DNA of 64,000 bases from Capsaspora owczarzaki ATCC 30864 (taxonomy: Eukaryota; Opisthokonta; Filasterea), in NCBI RefSeq assembly GCF_000151315.2, contig NW_011887302.1, positions 1,102,913 through 1,166,912 on the forward strand, written 5' to 3'. This document shows, one piece after another, positions 33,444 through 45,100 of the stretch. A program made the translations under genes and the position numbers. The notes beneath the pieces were generated by a model. The model was not told the DNA's origin. It worked only from the letters and a program-made list of their open reading frames with translations, and did not search any database. Each line of letters starts with the position of its first letter. The stretch's first letter is position 1.

Positions 33444-35537
33444 ATGATCCCAATCGCGCTCTGGTTTGCAGCGGCGACGAACGACAGCGCCTCGATTTCG
33501 CAGCTATTGCAGACGAGCCATCAGCAACATCAGCAGTACAATACTAGTAGCAGCTCGAATGCGCATGGCTATGGGAGTGGGATTGGGACGGATTCGCTCG
33601 TGAATGCACGATTGCCGTCGTCGTTCTTTTCGCAGCAAGATGCGTCGTCCGACACAACCAGCGACAGCGACGACAACGCAAACGAAGCACCAGCACCGCC
33701 GCCATTGGTGCTCGCACGAGGCCGAGTCGCAGGCGCGCGGATGAGCTGGAGTGACGATGACCCAATGCTGTCATCACTTCGCGTCATCGCACCAAGCGCT
33801 GCTGCTCTCCACGCAACCACAGCGACAGTGAATGCTAGCAGTGCCATGGCAGGCCGATCCACGGGGCTGGCTGCTGCTGCTGCTGCTGCTGATCCAACTG
33901 CTGCGACTCCAGCGTGGGCGGCCGAGCCGTTCTATGTGGACGAGCCTGCTCCTGCTGCTGCCGCTGCCTCGGGCTCATCTTCCTCCAGCTCTAGCAATCA
34001 CAATCTATTCACCCCAGCGACGATGACGACGACGAGCGGCGATGACGCGCCAACAATGCTGGACGATCCTCGCCGACCTCGCGCTGTTCCGGCGTGGTTT
34101 GCACAGGGTCGCACGCCGCTGCATGTGGCTGCGCTCGCCGGCGCCGTCGAAGCTGCGCTCGTGCTGCTCAAGCATGGCGCTGGTGTCGGAACGCCCGACA
34201 AGTTTGGCACGACGCCGCTGATGATGTCGATGGGCAAGCCGATTGATCACGCTGCAAGCCACAAACCGCCGCGACTGCTCGCAGCCATGCTGAAGCACAT
34301 GCGCGATCCGAGGATTGTCAATCTGTGCGAGCCGAGCAGCGGATTCACCGCGCTTCATTATGCAGCCACCCAGAGCGGGACGGGTGCGCTGCTGGTCCGC
34401 ATGCTCGTCGAGGCCGGCGGGAACATTGAGGCGCGCACACGAGGTCGTCGCCCTGCGCCGCGTGTCATCACTCTGCATTCAGACCACCTCGTGTCCGGCA
34501 GCACGCCACTGATGCTTGCGTGCCATCGCGGAAACGTCGCCGCGGTGGAAATGCTGCTTGGTCTGGGCGCAAACCCCAACGCAGTGGACGAGGCTGGCGG
34601 CACCGCGCTCGATGCTGCGCTTGGATCTCGCGCGCAGTCCACTCAGCTGGTGCTCACTCTGATCAAGCATGGCGCACTTCTCCCATGCGAAGTCTTGCTG
34701 AGCCTGTGCTCCGAGCCGACCGACATGCTCCTCGCGGCTCCGCTTCGGCTGGGCCTTGCCTGTCTTCGAAACGGGCTGGACGACAGGACGAGCCAGCTTC
34801 TCTCCGACAACCCAGAGCTCGCATCCTCCTCGGCCTATCTCGTCCCCGACACCTGGCCCATCGATCTGCTGGCCGCAGCCGCCTTTGCCGATCGGATTGA
34901 TGCCGTGCGGCTGCTGGTTGAGCACGGCGCGGATTTGTTTGCGTGCAATCACAGTGGCAAACTCCCGCTCCACTACGCCTGCTTGGGAGGCGCCACAGCC
35001 TGTGCCATGTTCCTGCTGGACGCCATGGAGCGGGAGGCTCGATCGCTCGGGTGGGAGGAGAGCGCCGTCAGCCAACTGGTGAATACGCGGGATCATCGTG
35101 GTGTCGTCCCTCTGTCCCTGGCCCTGTCGGAGGGCCGTGAGGAAACCGCGCTGGCCCTCTTGGATCGGGCTGCACGGTTGGACCAGCTGCCAAAGTCACA
35201 CATCCGACGGGTCTTGACGCACGCACGGATGCCCACTCTCCTGCGCACGCTGGTCGAGCGTTATGGAGTGGATGTCAACGACGGCGGCGATCCCGAGGAC
35301 CAATCCTGTCTGCACAACGCGGTTGAGATGGCCTTTGAAGACCGCGTTGTCCTGCTGCTCGAGCTGGGCGCCGATGCGAATTGTGTGGACGCGCGCGGAT
35401 TCACTCCGCTGCAGATTGCCGTATCGCAGCCCATTGTCCGCCAGCGCGTCGTCACGGCGCTCTTGCAGCGCGGGGCCAACCCCAATGCGCAACTGCCCAG
35501 TATCCGCTCTCCACGGTCTTCACGCTATGTTTCGTAG
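33444..35537 (+). CDS. ankyrin-repeat protein
   Basis: Single-exon protein of 697 residues. The first ATG of the frame (MIPIALWFAAATNDSAS) reads straight into what may be a degenerate ankyrin unit. A disordered Ser/Ala-rich stretch follows (about residues 30-210). Repeated ankyrin units then start at about residue 224 (GRTPLHVAALAGAVEAALVL) and recur to the C-terminus (GSTPLMLACHRGNVAAVEML, HSGKLPLHYACLGGATACAM, CLHNAVEMAFEDRVVLLLEL, GFTPLQIAVSQPIVRQRVVT). No SOCS box, kinase or membrane segment was seen. Ankyrin arrays bind proteins; the partner cannot be told from sequence. It is divergent from the BCKDK-like gene. Confidence 0.9.
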   Translation: MIPIALWFAAATNDSASISQLLQTSHQQHQQYNTSSSSNAHGYGSGIGTDSLVNARLPSSFFSQQDASSDTTSDSDDNANEAPAPPPLVLARGRVAGARMSWSDDDPMLSSLRVIAPSAAALHATTATVNASSAMAGRSTGLAAAAAAADPTAATPAWAAEPFYVDEPAPAAAAASGSSSSSSSNHNLFTPATMTTTSGDDAPTMLDDPRRPRAVPAWFAQGRTPLHVAALAGAVEAALVLLKHGAGVGTPDKFGTTPLMMSMGKPIDHAASHKPPRLLAAMLKHMRDPRIVNLCEPSSGFTALHYAATQSGTGALLVRMLVEAGGNIEARTRGRRPAPRVITLHSDHLVSGSTPLMLACHRGNVAAVEMLLGLGANPNAVDEAGGTALDAALGSRAQSTQLVLTLIKHGALLPCEVLLSLCSEPTDMLLAAPLRLGLACLRNGLDDRTSQLLSDNPELASSSAYLVPDTWPIDLLAAAAFADRIDAVRLLVEHGADLFACNHSGKLPLHYACLGGATACAMFLLDAMEREARSLGWEESAVSQLVNTRDHRGVVPLSLALSEGREETALALLDRAARLDQLPKSHIRRVLTHARMPTLLRTLVERYGVDVNDGGDPEDQSCLHNAVEMAFEDRVVLLLELGADANCVDARGFTPLQIAVSQPIVRQRVVTALLQRGANPNAQLPSIRSPRSSRYVS

Positions 35538-36543
35538 CCGAGAAAGACCCCCTTTTTTATTTTATTTTATTCATTTATTTTTGACAATCGCCTGCCTTTC
35601 TGAGGCACGCAAGGGCGTTCTGTAATTTGTTACAATACGACACATGTACCCTATTCACTACACCTGTGTTGATAAACGGCGCAATTCTGAGCGTTGCTAT
35701 GCGACAAAACGATGAAAACGTTTAACAAATTTGACAGCGCTGCGTGCGTTTCGTCCTACTTTGGCGCCCGCCACATCAATGGCACAAAGTGTAATACGCT
35801 CAACCAATGCCGGTTTGCAAACAATCTAGATCGCTTGCCCTCAGTGGCTTTTGAAGCGAATGCAAGGAAATGAAAAAAAAAAAAAAAAAGTTCAGTTTTT
35901 TTTTTTCAATCTTTTTTTTTTTATTTTGTTTTTTTAAGTTATTCTTTTTCTGAATATTTCATGAACGAGGTAACACAATACAACTTTGATCACTTGAAGC
36001 AACATGGCGACGACAACGTTCTGCCAACCCGAGCATCAGCAACAACGACGCAATTGAGAGAGATCCCCGCCGTCGCCATTTTCGCCACCCACAGTGAGAT
36101 ACCAGAGAGCGAGCGTGAGCGCAGGCAACAGTCGAGGATAATGATGCCGGTCGCGTGCAGTTCATTCACTATCGCATCTGCCGTGGGCCGCCGCCCCGCT
36201 TCTGCTCGGCGCGGCACTGCCGGTCGTTGCGTTACGTGCAAGACGTTGAGCCTGTGGGACGTCAGACTGTGAAGTGGGCGCCCCCCTTTTGAGCTCGGTT
36301 CTGTTTGGTCGCAGGGTTCGCGGTTCAGCGCCCTGCTTTTTTTTTTTTTTTTCCTCCCCCTTCCTGCTTTTCCACTCCCACTGCCTCGGTCGCTCCCAAT
36401 CCCCGACCACCCTCACTCGTCTCCCTCCTTGCTCACCCGCCCCTGCGCCACTCTCGTCTGCACCACCCGCTCCTCTCGTTTCTGTTCTCCCCCCCCCTCT
36501 TCGTCGTTCTTATGACCACTTTGCTGCTCGTTTTCCACGCGGG

Positions 36544-36576
<33 letters not shown>

Positions 36577-39500
36577 TTCGCCGACATTCTTTTCATTTGG
36601 CGCTTCTTTCGCTGTTCCATGGCCCAAAAAGCCCTCCTCCTTGTGAACCCGCGCCCCCCTCCCTTCGTCATCCCTCCTGCTGCTCATCTCTTGCCATGGC
36701 GCTCGCTCTCCGCGTCCCAATTCACTGGTGACGGAGCGTGATCGCATTCTGGCAATTTAATGGAAAACCACAAACTCAAAAAAAAAAAAAAAAAAGCCAA
36801 GGTCTTGCTGATTTTGCATTGCATTGCATTTTGCATTTGCTGCTGTGCTTTGTTTCTTGCGCTTGTGGAAGTGCCGGAGTCTCCTGCGGGCTGCACGCGA
36901 AGAAGCCCGTTGAATACATCCAGCCGCTGGTTGCTCGCGGGTGTGATCTCGCTCTTTGTTTCAAAACCCGAATGAGTTGGCGTTCCCTGTTTTTTTTTTT
37001 TTTTTTTTTTTTAAAAAAACACAGCAAAAAATGCTGCAGCACAAGCAAAAAAAAGTTCAATCCCGACGACGGTTGACAGCAGCTCGAGCTTGGTTCTGCG
37101 CTGCGTGAGTGAGGCGTGTGTGTAATGGTCCCCATTGTACGACCGCCACCTCCCCCGCAGACTCACTTGAGAATGGCGAGTTTTTTTTTATTATTTTTTT
37201 TCAGCAACATGCCATTCTTTGCGATTTTTTATTTTATTTGATTTTATTGTATTTTTTTCTTGGACTTTTTTTTTTTTTTTTTTTTTTCCATGTAAGATCT
37301 GGATTCGATTGTTTTTTTCTTTTCAAAAAATCAAAGTACACAAACAAAACAAAAAGGTGACGATCGACGCTGTTTTCTGCATTCGAGCATCTGGAGCTTC
37401 GGGTTCACTGGGCAAGTGTGGCACAAAACGTGCCAAGGCAACGCCCAACGCCAAACCCAAAGTGAACCCCGCCCTTATTTGCCTCTCTCCCCCCCCCAGT
37501 TCTTTCATTGCTTGGTACCGGTGCCAGTCAATTATTTTGGATTATTGTTTGGGGTTTTTTGTAACATCCCATTCTTGGCTGAGCAAAATGCTCGTTTCCA
37601 TTGTCAGGTTTTTTTTTTTTGTTTTTTTTTGGCTTGCCTTCTTCGTGTTCCCTTGAGAGGAAGGAGGCGTTGCTTCTGCTGCTCCTCGTCAGCACGGACG
37701 TCGCTCTGTCGTAGGGACGAGTTTGGCAGTCAGAGAGAAAAATGAAAGTGACAAGGCGATTCCCAATTGTGGTGTCGAGGTTTGTGGTTACAGGGTGTCA
37801 GCCGACGACAACAGTCCCCAGCCTCGCTCATGACCCGGAGCTTGGCAACGCGGCCTGATGCGAGACACCCTCACTTCCCCCAACCCTCGTGTGGATTGGA
37901 TCTTTCTTTTCTCCTTGGAAGGAGCCTTTTGCGATGCTTTTTGGGACGGCGGGGAGAGGATGGCAGCAGATCTAATCTTTAATCTTTAGGTCTCTCTCTT
38001 CTCCCTTGCTCTCTCTCTCTCTCTGCTTCGTTTCGGTCTCTCTGCTTCTTCTCCGTCGTCCTTCGAGGAGCAATCACAATCCAACCCTTGATCTTTGGAA
38101 TGCCACAAAAAGCAAAGTCATTCTGAACAAATCGAGTGCGATCAGAAGGGCTTGCGTTTACTCCACTTTTGGCTCTTTATTCGTGGCAAATTTGGCGCCT
38201 TTTGTTTGATTCTGCCAAATCAGCACGCTCGTCCCAAAAATGCACGACGCGGCGCGTGTGCGTGTGATACAATGCAAAAGAATGACCCCCCCCCCCTCGA
38301 GCGAGCCTTCCGTCATTTTTTTTTTTTGGTCTTTTTGAATTTTTGTATGATTTTGTTCGCGGTGGGGGAAAAAAATGAAGAAGCATTCAATCAGTCAGTC
38401 TACGTTATCCACTTTTCGACTTTGCAAAACTGCGATGCCCAGCACAGTTGCTCGGTTGTTGTTTGAGGTACTTTGACCTGATGCTTGCCGGTCTTTTGGT
38501 GTTTCTTTTTTTGTTTTACACTTTTGTTCCTTTTTCGCTCATGGCCCTTTGTCTCCTGCGAGAGGAAGTGGATGGGGGGGGGGGAAGCAACGGAGGAATA
38601 AAACGAGTGTTTGTCGGCGAAAACGAGCGGCGAGTTATGTGAAAAGTCGCATTTCTCACCTCAGCCGACTCGTCGGTGCTTGCTGCTGCTCGCTGTCTGT
38701 TGTCGGGCTGGTGATCACACAACAGTGTCAGCACTGCATCTCCCCTTCAACAAAAGGCCAACCACAGCTTGCTCGCCTACTCTGCGCAGTCAGTCGGGGG
38801 AGGGCGAGATGCGGCCAAAAATACAGGGTCGAGAGAATTTTTGCGTCTCGACTTTGTTTTTGCGTCACTTCCCCGCTTTTTTACGTCTGCCTTTTCCGTG
38901 TGTGTGTCTGTCGCTCGGGCGATGGTGTGTGGGTGCGGACTGAGTGTATGCGTGTCGTATGCCGCATTCAATTCGGAGGCTGTCTCTCTTTCTCTCGCGC
39001 CTTTAAGCTTGGTGGTCTTTGTGTACGAGATTGCGTTTAAGCACTTTTTTTTTTTTCTTTTTTTCGCGGATTCCGTTGAAGATGTTGAAGGACCCCCGTC
39101 TTTGGTTTTGAGCCTTCCCTTTCCTTTCAACCTTGTCCATGCAGCTCTTACTCTCACACGCACACACACACACAAGGAGTCCTGATTGTCTTCAAAAGCT
39201 CAGGACCCTTTTTTTTTTTCGGCTTTTTGCGGTTGGATGCGTGTCACTTTTTTTTTTTTTTTTTTTTTTTTGATATTTGGGTGTCGTTCGGTCTTTTTTT
39301 TTGTTCCCTTTATTTATTGCTGAATGCACGCGCCTCCTCCCCCCAATCTGCGAACCCGCCCTACTCAGCCCCCATCTTCATCTCGCACACTCACCAGTCA
39401 CCCAAACCAGCACTCGCTTGCATTCAACAAGCCTCTCCCTCTTCCAATGGCCCACATTCTCCATGACTCATTTTTGTTGTTTTCGTATTCCTATTCCATA

Positions 39501-40010
39501 CCTTCATCACGAACAACATTCTCTCGGATTGGAATTGTGTTCCTTTTCGTTTCGACTCTTTTTTTTTTTTTTTGAGTTATTTTGTTTCGACTTTATGTTT
39601 ATTTTCGCCATTTGGAAGTTTTTGAGCAGTTCTTTAATTATTATTGTGCAAGCATGTTACCCATTTGTTTGTTCCTGCCTGAACCTCCGATGTCCGCTCT
39701 GCAGCACTCGTTTCAATGCTCTCCCGTATTCATCCTCCCTCTTCAACAACCTCTTTTCCTTTTTTTTTTTTTGACAGTGTGTGGGCGGGGTGTGGGGGTT
39801 GAAAATTGCACGGAATCTGATCTCAATAACCCTTTTTGATCTTTTGATGGTGATTTTTTGGTGTGGTGTTGATCTGAAGAATGCAAACGTGTTCCATCAT
39901 CATCATCCATTATCAAATACTGTTGCTGTTTCTATTGATCTGGTGTTGTTTTTTGTGTTGTACTTACCAATTTTTGTTCGCTGGACTTGACTTTTCTTCC
40001 CCTCCCACAG
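35538..40010. other. 4.5-kb pyrimidine-rich non-coding leader or intergenic region
   Basis: No convincing protein gene on either strand. The plus strand is strongly T/C-rich from about 36280 onward, with many long T runs (31 T at 36545-36575, others near 37270, 39250 and 39760). The stretch ends in a good acceptor (cttcccctcccacag) at 40010 that opens the Tondu gene. The bias suggests a long transcribed 5' leader with one or more introns, containing the undetected first exon of that gene, but none of the upstream exons can be defined by eye. Confidence 0.5.
36545..36575 (+). repeat. 31-base poly-T tract
   Basis: Uninterrupted T run in the non-coding stretch upstream of the Tondu gene. Confidence 0.95.
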
Positions 40011-41717
40011 GAGCAAGGGGCCGCGTCGTCCCTCATGCAGCTCTCGCGAGCAGCCGCCACTTTGAGTCATACAGACGCGCCAGAGTCGCACCAATTGTTA
40101 CCGGGACAGGCTGCACCGTCCGGTTATGTCCAGCCAATGCCGCCAAGCATGTACCATCACCACTCGCCACAACAACAGCAGCAACAACAACCACTAGGAC
40201 CTGGCATGGCCGTCTCGATGAGCCCGTATCTGTACAACCAAATTCCTCCTGGGCAGACAATGGTCTACCAATACTCGCCTCACCAGCAGCCCACCTATGT
40301 TATTGCGGGTCACCACCCTCCCGCCATGTTCACTCCTGCTCCGCCAGTGATTGGCTCACCAAGTCTTCCAGTGCCGCAACTCCAACAGCCACCCCACCAA
40401 TCCCAACATCAACAACAACAACAACAGCAGCAACAGCAACAACCCTTGTACGTGACACCATCGGGTAGCGTCACGTCGTCCTACTCTGGACCCCATTTCA
40501 CCACTGTTCGCCGTTCTGGGTCGAGCACGAGCATTAGTTCGCTGGGCAGCGTCCAGGCTTCGCAAGCCAGCGGACAGGGCAATGCGTTTTTCGGCATGTC
40601 CTACCCACACCACAACGGGAATGCCAATGGCGAGTACTCGCCTGTATCGTCCAATCGAAGCAGCTTTTACGCTGGCGATGAGTCTGATTCGATGGACGAA
40701 GCAGACATGCCGCCGCACATTGCCATGCAAAACCTTGCACTGCACTCACCAGGCGCCCTGTACTCGCCCACCATGCCTCATCGCACGGACTCTCCGACCG
40801 CCTCCCTGCGACGTCGCAAGAGTCTCGAGCGCGGCAAGGAGATTTCATACCAAGCGTCTGTTAATGTGGGCAAGCGAATGCCATCGTCTCGTGGCGGGGC
40901 TGTCAGCATTGGCCGTTCAAAGTCGTCTGCCGCAGCAGTGAATTTGTATCGCGAGCAGCGACAGCAACAGCAACACCAACAGCAGCAACAACAACAGCAA
41001 CAACAGCAGCAGCAACAACAACCACAACAACCTGGAACTGGCGGTAGTGACGTACCCACTCGGTTTATGCGTCATTCAACTTCGCAACAGTCCGTCCTGG
41101 TCCATCCGACGGGCGGGTTTACGGCGCCGCAGCTTTCCCCGGGTATGGCTGCAGCCTCTGCCGCCCACATCATCCCATTGCGACATTCGGGCCAAGAGCG
41201 CGGAATGCGTCACTACGGCTCGTTGCCGAGCTCCATCTTGCATCCGCACTTGGTGCAGCAGCAACAGCAGCAGGTCGTGCAGCAGCAACTCCACCCTTCC
41301 TACCAGCAAGGGCAACCTGGCTACCACCAGCAACCACAGGCTGCCGAAGTCGACGACCACTTCCGCCGGGCGCTCGGCCCCTCGTATTCGGGTGAAGGGG
41401 GCTCGCCTTCGAGTCACTCGTCGCCCGTGGGCCCGCACAGCGGTGCTGGCGGAGAGCTGGTCGACGTGGACTCTCACTTTGTCCGATCCCTGGGCGAGCG
41501 GTGGAAGCCGCAGCACATGCGCCGCGGCAGCAACAGCAGCGTTGGCAGCGGCCGCTTCTCCCCTCTTCCCAGCGAAGGATCGCCTTCCAGACTATCCATC
41601 TCCGAGACAATCAACCCGCCTGGCGCCCCTAACAACGACAATTCCTCATCCACTGCGTCTGCTATGGACGATGCGCCGCCAGAATCCCCCAGCGGGCTTC
41701 GACGAGCATCAAATTAG
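40011..41717 (+). CDS. VGLL4-like protein with two Tondu motifs
   Basis: Probable TEAD/Scalloped-binding cofactor. The exon starts after the acceptor at 40010 in phase 0; the initiator is either ATG 40035 (MQLSRAAATL) or lies in an upstream exon I could not locate. About 568 residues, mostly Gln, Pro and Ser rich with several poly-Gln runs. Two short motifs sit near the C-terminus: VDDHFRRALGPSY (41349-41387) and VDVDSHFVRSLGERW (41460-41504). Both match the Tondu consensus (V-D/E-x-H-F-x-x-x-L-G), and their order, first ending in Tyr and second in Trp, is that of animal VGLL4. In animals VGLL4 competes with YAP/Yorkie for TEAD. No DNA-binding domain is visible. The function is inferred from the motifs alone, but two adjacent matches make chance unlikely. 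Confidence 0.75.
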   Translation, partial: EQGAASSLMQLSRAAATLSHTDAPESHQLLPGQAAPSGYVQPMPPSMYHHHSPQQQQQQQPLGPGMAVSMSPYLYNQIPPGQTMVYQYSPHQQPTYVIAGHHPPAMFTPAPPVIGSPSLPVPQLQQPPHQSQHQQQQQQQQQQQPLYVTPSGSVTSSYSGPHFTTVRRSGSSTSISSLGSVQASQASGQGNAFFGMSYPHHNGNANGEYSPVSSNRSSFYAGDESDSMDEADMPPHIAMQNLALHSPGALYSPTMPHRTDSPTASLRRRKSLERGKEISYQASVNVGKRMPSSRGGAVSIGRSKSSAAAVNLYREQRQQQQHQQQQQQQQQQQQQQQPQQPGTGGSDVPTRFMRHSTSQQSVLVHPTGGFTAPQLSPGMAAASAAHIIPLRHSGQERGMRHYGSLPSSILHPHLVQQQQQQVVQQQLHPSYQQGQPGYHQQPQAAEVDDHFRRALGPSYSGEGGSPSSHSSPVGPHSGAGGELVDVDSHFVRSLGERWKPQHMRRGSNSSVGSGRFSPLPSEGSPSRLSISETINPPGAPNNDNSSSTASAMDDAPPESPSGLRRASN

Positions 41718-42144
41718 CACGATTCTATATTTTTGTCGTTTGTTACACGACCCTACCCTCTTCTGCTTTGAGAAATCCAAGCAAGACAAGTCAAAAACAG
41801 GAGTGTTTGACTTTTTCTCTTTATTTTAGAATCAAAATGCCGTTGCTATTTTTTTTCTCTTTTTCTTTCCGCTTTTCCGTGTCTGTGTCTGCATTGTTAA
41901 TCCCCCACTCCCTTCTTCTTCTTCTCTTTCTTGTTTGCTTGTTTGTTTGTTTGTTTGTTCTGAGGTTTCTTGACCTGTTTCCTCTCAGCCCTCCCCGGCT
42001 TTTCTTTGGGTGATTCTGTTCCTTTCTCTGTACAAAAATCCATATCGAGTTTACGACACCTTGTCTCATCCCATACAAAATCAAAGTCAGTTACAGTAGT
42101 TCGCTTTGTGTTTCAGTCTACTTTTCGATTTCTTATTTCCTCTG
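41718..42144. other. intergenic, same-strand genes
   Basis: 427 bases, T-rich, no gene seen. It should hold the 3' UTR of the Tondu gene and the promoter of the next gene. A ccacag at about 42153-42158 could be a splice acceptor, so a first exon of the next gene may lie here. Confidence 0.5.
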
Positions 42145-45100
42145 ATGATTGTCCACAGCGACGACGACGACGACGAGGATTTTGACCAAGAAGACAATCT
42201 TCCGTCGGGACGTCGACGCGAGCTGATCGTGCCGACGCGCGTGGCCCCGACGCCGACCATCCAGCAAGCTCAGCCAGTAGTGACTCTAGCTCAACCGGCA
42301 GTGACTCTAGCTCAGCCGGCAGTGCCTCAAGCTCAGCCAGCAGTGCCTCAAGCTCAGCCAGCGAGAGTCGCTCCTTCTGCAACCGGCCCGACGACCCGTA
42401 CCATCCCCACTGCTGCGAGAACAAGGGCTGTTCGGACTGCAGCTGTAATTGCTGCTGCTGCTGCTGCTGCTACTACTACTGCTTCGGGTGGTTCGGCTGG
42501 GGCTCCTGCTGCTCCGAGTACTCCAACTCGGCCTGCTCAGCCCGCTCAGCCCGCTGTGGTTCAGACGACTCCTGCTGCACGACCCGCCGCTTCCTCTCTG
42601 CAAGCCAATGGGGATTTCACGCCAGCCATCCAACTGCTCAAGAATGCAATCGGTGGCCATCCGAACAAGCAGTGCATGGAATCCAGCGCGTTCGGCGTTT
42701 TTGGATTGAAGCCGCAGTTAGCAACGCTCGTCAAAGCCAAGTACGGCACGATTCGAGCGTTTGTCGAGGCACATCCTGGCGATTTCCGACTCTTTGCAGA
42801 TGCTTCTAACAAGCGATGGATTGGATTGGCGTCGGATCATCAAGCATCACAAAGCGCGCCCGTCAACAACGTTGTCGGAACCTCGTTTGCACCGCCGCAG
42901 CATCCCTTGAACCAGGAGGCGCAACATTCGGGCCCAACAGACGAGGCTGGTACTAGCGTTGCTCAACAACGTCCGCTTGTCGATGTGACCGAAGCGGAGC
43001 GTCGCTTGCTCGATGCTGCAGCCCAGCGACTCAGATCGTGGCTCAAAGACCGTCCGTCGCAAAGCTCGACACTTGACGGTGCTGCTGGCACATGCAGCTC
43101 CAACCCAGAGCTGAGCACCCTCATGCGTCGGATCTCGTTTGTCGCGTTTGTTTCAGCGTATTCCGACCTTTTCCGCGTTTTTACAAACAGCGCCTGCATG
43201 CTGTGCGTTACGCTTGCCGGCAGCCCGAATTCATCCAGTTCGACACTCCCCCCATCCGCTGCTTCTCGTCCTGCTGAAATCAAACAGAGGCAGTCGTTGC
43301 CGGTGTCGACGACAAGGCCTGCAACGATAATGACCGCAGCTTCGCAACTCGGATCAGCCTCGTCTCTACGCGCCAATGAGGATTTCGCGCCAGCCATCCA
43401 ACTGCTCAAGAATGCCATCAGTGGCCATCCGAACAAGCAGTGCATGGAATCCAGCGCGTTCGGTGTTTTTGGATTGAAGCCACAGTTAGCAACGCGCGTC
43501 AAAGCCAAGTACGGCACGATCCGAGCGTTCGCCGCTGCTCATCCTGGCGAGTTCCGGCTTTTTACATCTGCTACTAACAAGCGATGGATTGGATTGGCAT
43601 CCAATGGGGTTGTATCGAGTACGGCGCTTGCAAGCGTTGAAATTTCAGCTATGACAACCCATCGAGGGCCTTCTGCTTCAGCGCCCGCATCAGACTACAG
43701 ACCAAGTTTAGCGCAAGGCTTGACAACTCTGAATCTGGATGCGGGACATTTGGCACCGGCCGACCCAGTCGTACAACAACTCAGCTCCGGTCCCCTCCCC
43801 GACATTTTTCCTTCGTTTTGCGAGCTGCCCAGGGACGGTTCCTTCCAGAGCTCTAGCGCCCTGCTCGAATCTGTCGAGTTCTACGGTCAAAGTGTCCTCT
43901 CAGATCTCGACGACGACGGTTCGGCCCCTCTCGACGATGGTTCGGCCCCTCTCGACGACGGATCGGCCCCTCTCGTCGGACCGATCGGATTCGCAACGCT
44001 CGGTGGACTGAAGTACAACTTTGGATCAGAATACAACGGATATGCCGCCGGGGGATCTGACTACGACGTGGCTGCAGCGTACGATGGTTCTGCTCCTCTA
44101 GATGGACTCATGCTAACGGCCGAGGATGATGCAATTCCGACCGCTCTGGCTATGGTCATATTGCGGGTTCCCTTGCCGCCAGGAGAGTGCGGCCGGTTTA
44201 TTGGCCTTAGAAGCCAAAATTTGATCTCCATCCGCGCGCGAACCGGAGCCATTGTTTGGTTTGAAGCGGCGAGCTCTTGTTTAGTGCTCGAGGGCTCATC
44301 CGAGCAGGTTGCATCAGCCAAGGAAATGATCGACGGACAAATTGCAGCGTTTGAGCAGGGGGGCCAGTCTGTCTATCTACATCCAAACCGCGCTCTCGTG
44401 TTACTCTCGTCTCGCTTAAGCACTGCATCGAGTCTGTTTTTCGTCCGCGACCAGCGTCCAAGTTCGTCCCAACACAGCTATCAGAAGGAGACGTACCGAC
44501 TGTCGGCTACTGCAGAGCAGTCTCCCTCCCGTTCAAAACCCTCCTCACCCGTCAGAAGATATCAAACTCAACGTCAAGCTCGCTCATTCTATTGCTCAGA
44601 TGAAAAGCACCATGCTTTGGACGAGGTTCGTGCTGCCATCTCTAAAATCGTCGAGCAGACGAAGGAGCAGGAAGTGTATCAGACACTCCCTGTTTCGTTT
44701 TTGCACGACCAGCATGGAAGCCAGGTTGTCCAGCCAGACGGAAGCACACCACAAGTCGAAGAGGCTGAGCTGGTCATTTTTTTCAAATTTGGCCGGCAGT
44801 TTTTCTATCCGACCTCGAAATTGCGTCAACTTCCTTCCACCGTGACACCGTCCCAACTTCGACGCATGGTCATCGGACATGACGCCGATCTCAAGGCAGT
44901 TTTTGTCAACGACGTTCCCCGGGAATTATCGTCCTCAGTCTTTGACCGCCTTCAGATCGCCGGATTTCGGGAAGCTAAAACAACCGAGTTGGTGTTTATT
45001 AAACTCACGAATCGCATCAACCAAACCGGCGAATCGCGCGAGTTCATTTTGAACGATGGAGGCCAGTTGCTGCAAGACCCTGCAAACGACCCATATGCCG

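Noticed and set aside
36274-36741. Open frames across T-rich DNA near 36.3-36.7 kb
   Set aside because: They consist of Phe/Leu/Ser runs from homopolymer tracts; not credible proteins.
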